This document shows, one piece after another, positions 63,801-64,000 of a DNA stretch of 64,000 nucleotides. The DNA comes from Sialis fuliginosa (taxonomy: Eukaryota; Arthropoda; Insecta; Megaloptera; Sialidae). The position numbers and the translations under genes were made by a program. Positions within the stretch are counted from its first letter, which is position 1. Each line of letters opens with the position of its first letter. The DNA lies in assembly GCA_961205875.1 (NCBI GenBank), contig OY540813.1, positions 7,659,001-7,723,000 on the forward strand, given 5' to 3'. The notes below the pieces were generated by a model. The model searched no databases. It worked only from the letters and a program-made list of their open reading frames with translations, and had not been told where the DNA came from.

Positions 63801-64000
63801 CAGGACACTCTAACTGGACACTATTTCCTTCTATAATTTCGGTAATGTTCGAAATACCAGATGTTATCATATTTGGTGGTGCTTAAAAATATATAAAAAT
63901 ATTATTCATCTGTCTATAAGTTAAAAGCAAGAAGTATATATTTGTGTTAAATTACCGATTACTTGTAGATTGTATTCTTTGGAATCTTTTCCATGGATAT
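57803..64000 (-). CDS. hmcn: Hemicentin, 3' part of gene (continues beyond the window)
   Basis: Hemicentins are large secreted matrix proteins that organise basement-membrane and cell-cell or tissue-tissue contacts. Read on the minus strand from the window edge, the exons encode the C-terminal third in the diagnostic order: partial Ig, seven Ig (I-set) domains, two TSP1 repeats, nidogen-like G2F, three calcium-binding EGF modules, fibulin-type C-terminal domain. Exons (high to low): 63956-64000+, 63760-63881, 63451-63699, 63238-63385, 63063-63183, 62556-63004, 62198-62479, 61969-62141, 61814-61913, 61632-61753, 61408-61570, 61190-61350, 60982-61122, 60751-60924, 60585-60693, 60370-60501, 60174-60311, 59974-60126, 59780-59905, 59534-59662, 59295-59465, 58370-58496, 57963-58307, and a tentative last exon 57803-57914. 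All internal phases agree. About 1290 residues are visible. The vWA domain and most Ig domains must lie beyond 64000. The exact 3' end is uncertain. Confidence 0.92.
57938..58307 (-). CDS. Hemicentin fibulin-type C-terminal domain
   Basis: The exon reads RSCLLFCGGYHKPDCSEG, then a beta-rich segment ending NNRGVIYIQIMPVYNRVHR, which resembles the RGV-x-Y strand of fibulin C-terminal domains. Two ends are possible. One is read-through to TAG at 57938-57940 (adding YVYHSNP). The other is splicing at 57963 (AG before GTATGT) to an exon 57803-57914 encoding SLKLKFIEKKFYHILIFIT, which restores the last two beta strands expected of the family. The spliced form is preferred. Confidence 0.7.
58370..59905 (-). 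CDS. Hemicentin calcium-binding EGF modules and a lysine-rich linker
   Basis: Exons 59780-59905 (DIDECKLHGSCHSTQLCEN), 59534-59662 (DINECSLDIHQCSHKCEN) and 58370-58496 (DVDECSTDKHDCDDSQICLN) each start with the D-x-D/N-E-C calcium motif and carry six cysteines. Exon 59295-59465, between modules 2 and 3, encodes a basic stretch (LEKKLYQKKQPPSRTSS) before CVSGYAMKNAQCE. An 800 bp intron separates it from module 3. Confidence 0.92.
58617..59060 (+). repeat. Dispersed repeat copy B inside the 800 bp hemicentin intron
   Basis: It shares ACTTAAAAGTTTACATTTTC, TCGATTGGTTTTTATTTTA-like text and CGCTATAGGTCGCAAAATGT with 31649-32080. It fills most of the only long hemicentin intron seen here (58497-59294), which suggests an insertion enlarged that intron. 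Confidence 0.75.
59974..60924 (-). CDS. Hemicentin G2F (nidogen-like beta-barrel) domain
   Basis: Five exons follow the second TSP1. They encode a cysteine-poor beta-rich region (VILNVKGSLNGKRIDNTTIA; EVEIEVFGDVPVIEREAEII; KVNGEDLGYLWNSNISY), which is the position and style of the G2F barrel between TSP1 and EGF modules in hemicentins. The last exon ends in the first EGF-linked cysteines (KDCPNGFEKSS). Confidence 0.85.
60982..61350 (-). CDS. Hemicentin TSP1 repeats 1 and 2
   Basis: Exon 61190-61350 reads KWSEWSNWTECSVSCGRGQK and exon 60982-61122 reads GGWSEWSNWSICSKPCGNGS. Both have the WxxWxxW ladder, CSxxCGxG and the R-rich strand (KIRKRIC; SRSRRTC) of thrombospondin type 1 domains. Each exon is one module, phase 0 at its 3' end. 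Confidence 0.95.
61408..64000 (-). CDS. Hemicentin Ig block: one partial and seven complete I-set Ig domains
   Basis: Each domain has the two disulfide cysteines, the core Trp and the D-x-G-x-Y-x-C motif, for example LDTGEYVC, KYHEGYYIC, YGHAGVYKC, KPNLSGIYKC, KDTGQYTC and SDEGEYVC. One domain has NHSAKYIC, with Ser-Ala in place of the usual xG. Domains start with the linker PP-E/N/K (APPN, VPPEL, WPPEF, VAPK, EPPEF). Most domains are split over two exons, with the break near the core Trp strand, a common hemicentin layout. Confidence 0.93.

Noticed and set aside
1-64000. CRISPR arrays, prokaryotic operons, tRNA or rRNA genes
   Set aside because: No regularly spaced identical repeats with unique spacers, no ribosome-binding-site/operon layout and no tRNA cloverleaf or rRNA core motif was seen; the window is plainly animal nuclear DNA.

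Overview
The window is a stretch of a eukaryotic nuclear genome, almost certainly an insect. It is very AT-rich, has long introns and AT-rich gene deserts, carries a short run of the insect telomere unit TTAGG, is crowded with short non-autonomous DNA transposons, and holds two spliced animal genes. The base style (many GTACCTA-type words, poly-C transposon families) suggests a hemipteran such as an aphid relative. That placement is an inference, not a proof.

Layout. Positions 1 to about 33600 hold no gene I can support: AT-rich intergenic DNA with scattered inverted-repeat transposons (hAT-like, piggyBac-like, Tigger-like, foldback) and fragments of a dispersed repeat with a hammerhead-ribozyme-like core. 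From 33611 to 54800 on the plus strand lies a complete eight-exon gene for a Cys-loop ligand-gated anion channel subunit. The reconstructed protein is 412 residues, with signal peptide, two disulfide loops, four membrane segments and the PAR anion-selectivity motif, and it closely resembles the insect CG12344 group. All exon phases agree and the summed coding length is an exact multiple of three. Its introns carry several foldback or palindromic elements. From about 57803 to beyond 64000 on the minus strand lies the 3' part of a hemicentin gene: seven complete Ig domains and one partial, two thrombospondin type 1 repeats, a nidogen G2F domain, three calcium-binding EGF modules and a fibulin-type C-terminal domain, in about 23 exons with short introns.

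The two genes are convergent, with about 3 kb between their stops. That interval holds a well preserved hAT element just after the channel's stop codon, an inverted pair of poly-C elements, and a third inverted-repeat element. One gene encodes a neuronal or epithelial surface receptor and the other an extracellular matrix protein; nothing suggests they act together.

No tRNA, rRNA, CRISPR array or prokaryotic-type system was seen. The most unusual structures are a 1.37 kb terminal-inverted-repeat element with a roughly 700 bp internal foldback in channel intron 4, a perfect 87 bp-arm palindrome in channel intron 2 built from the hammerhead-like repeat, and a nested transposon in channel intron 1.
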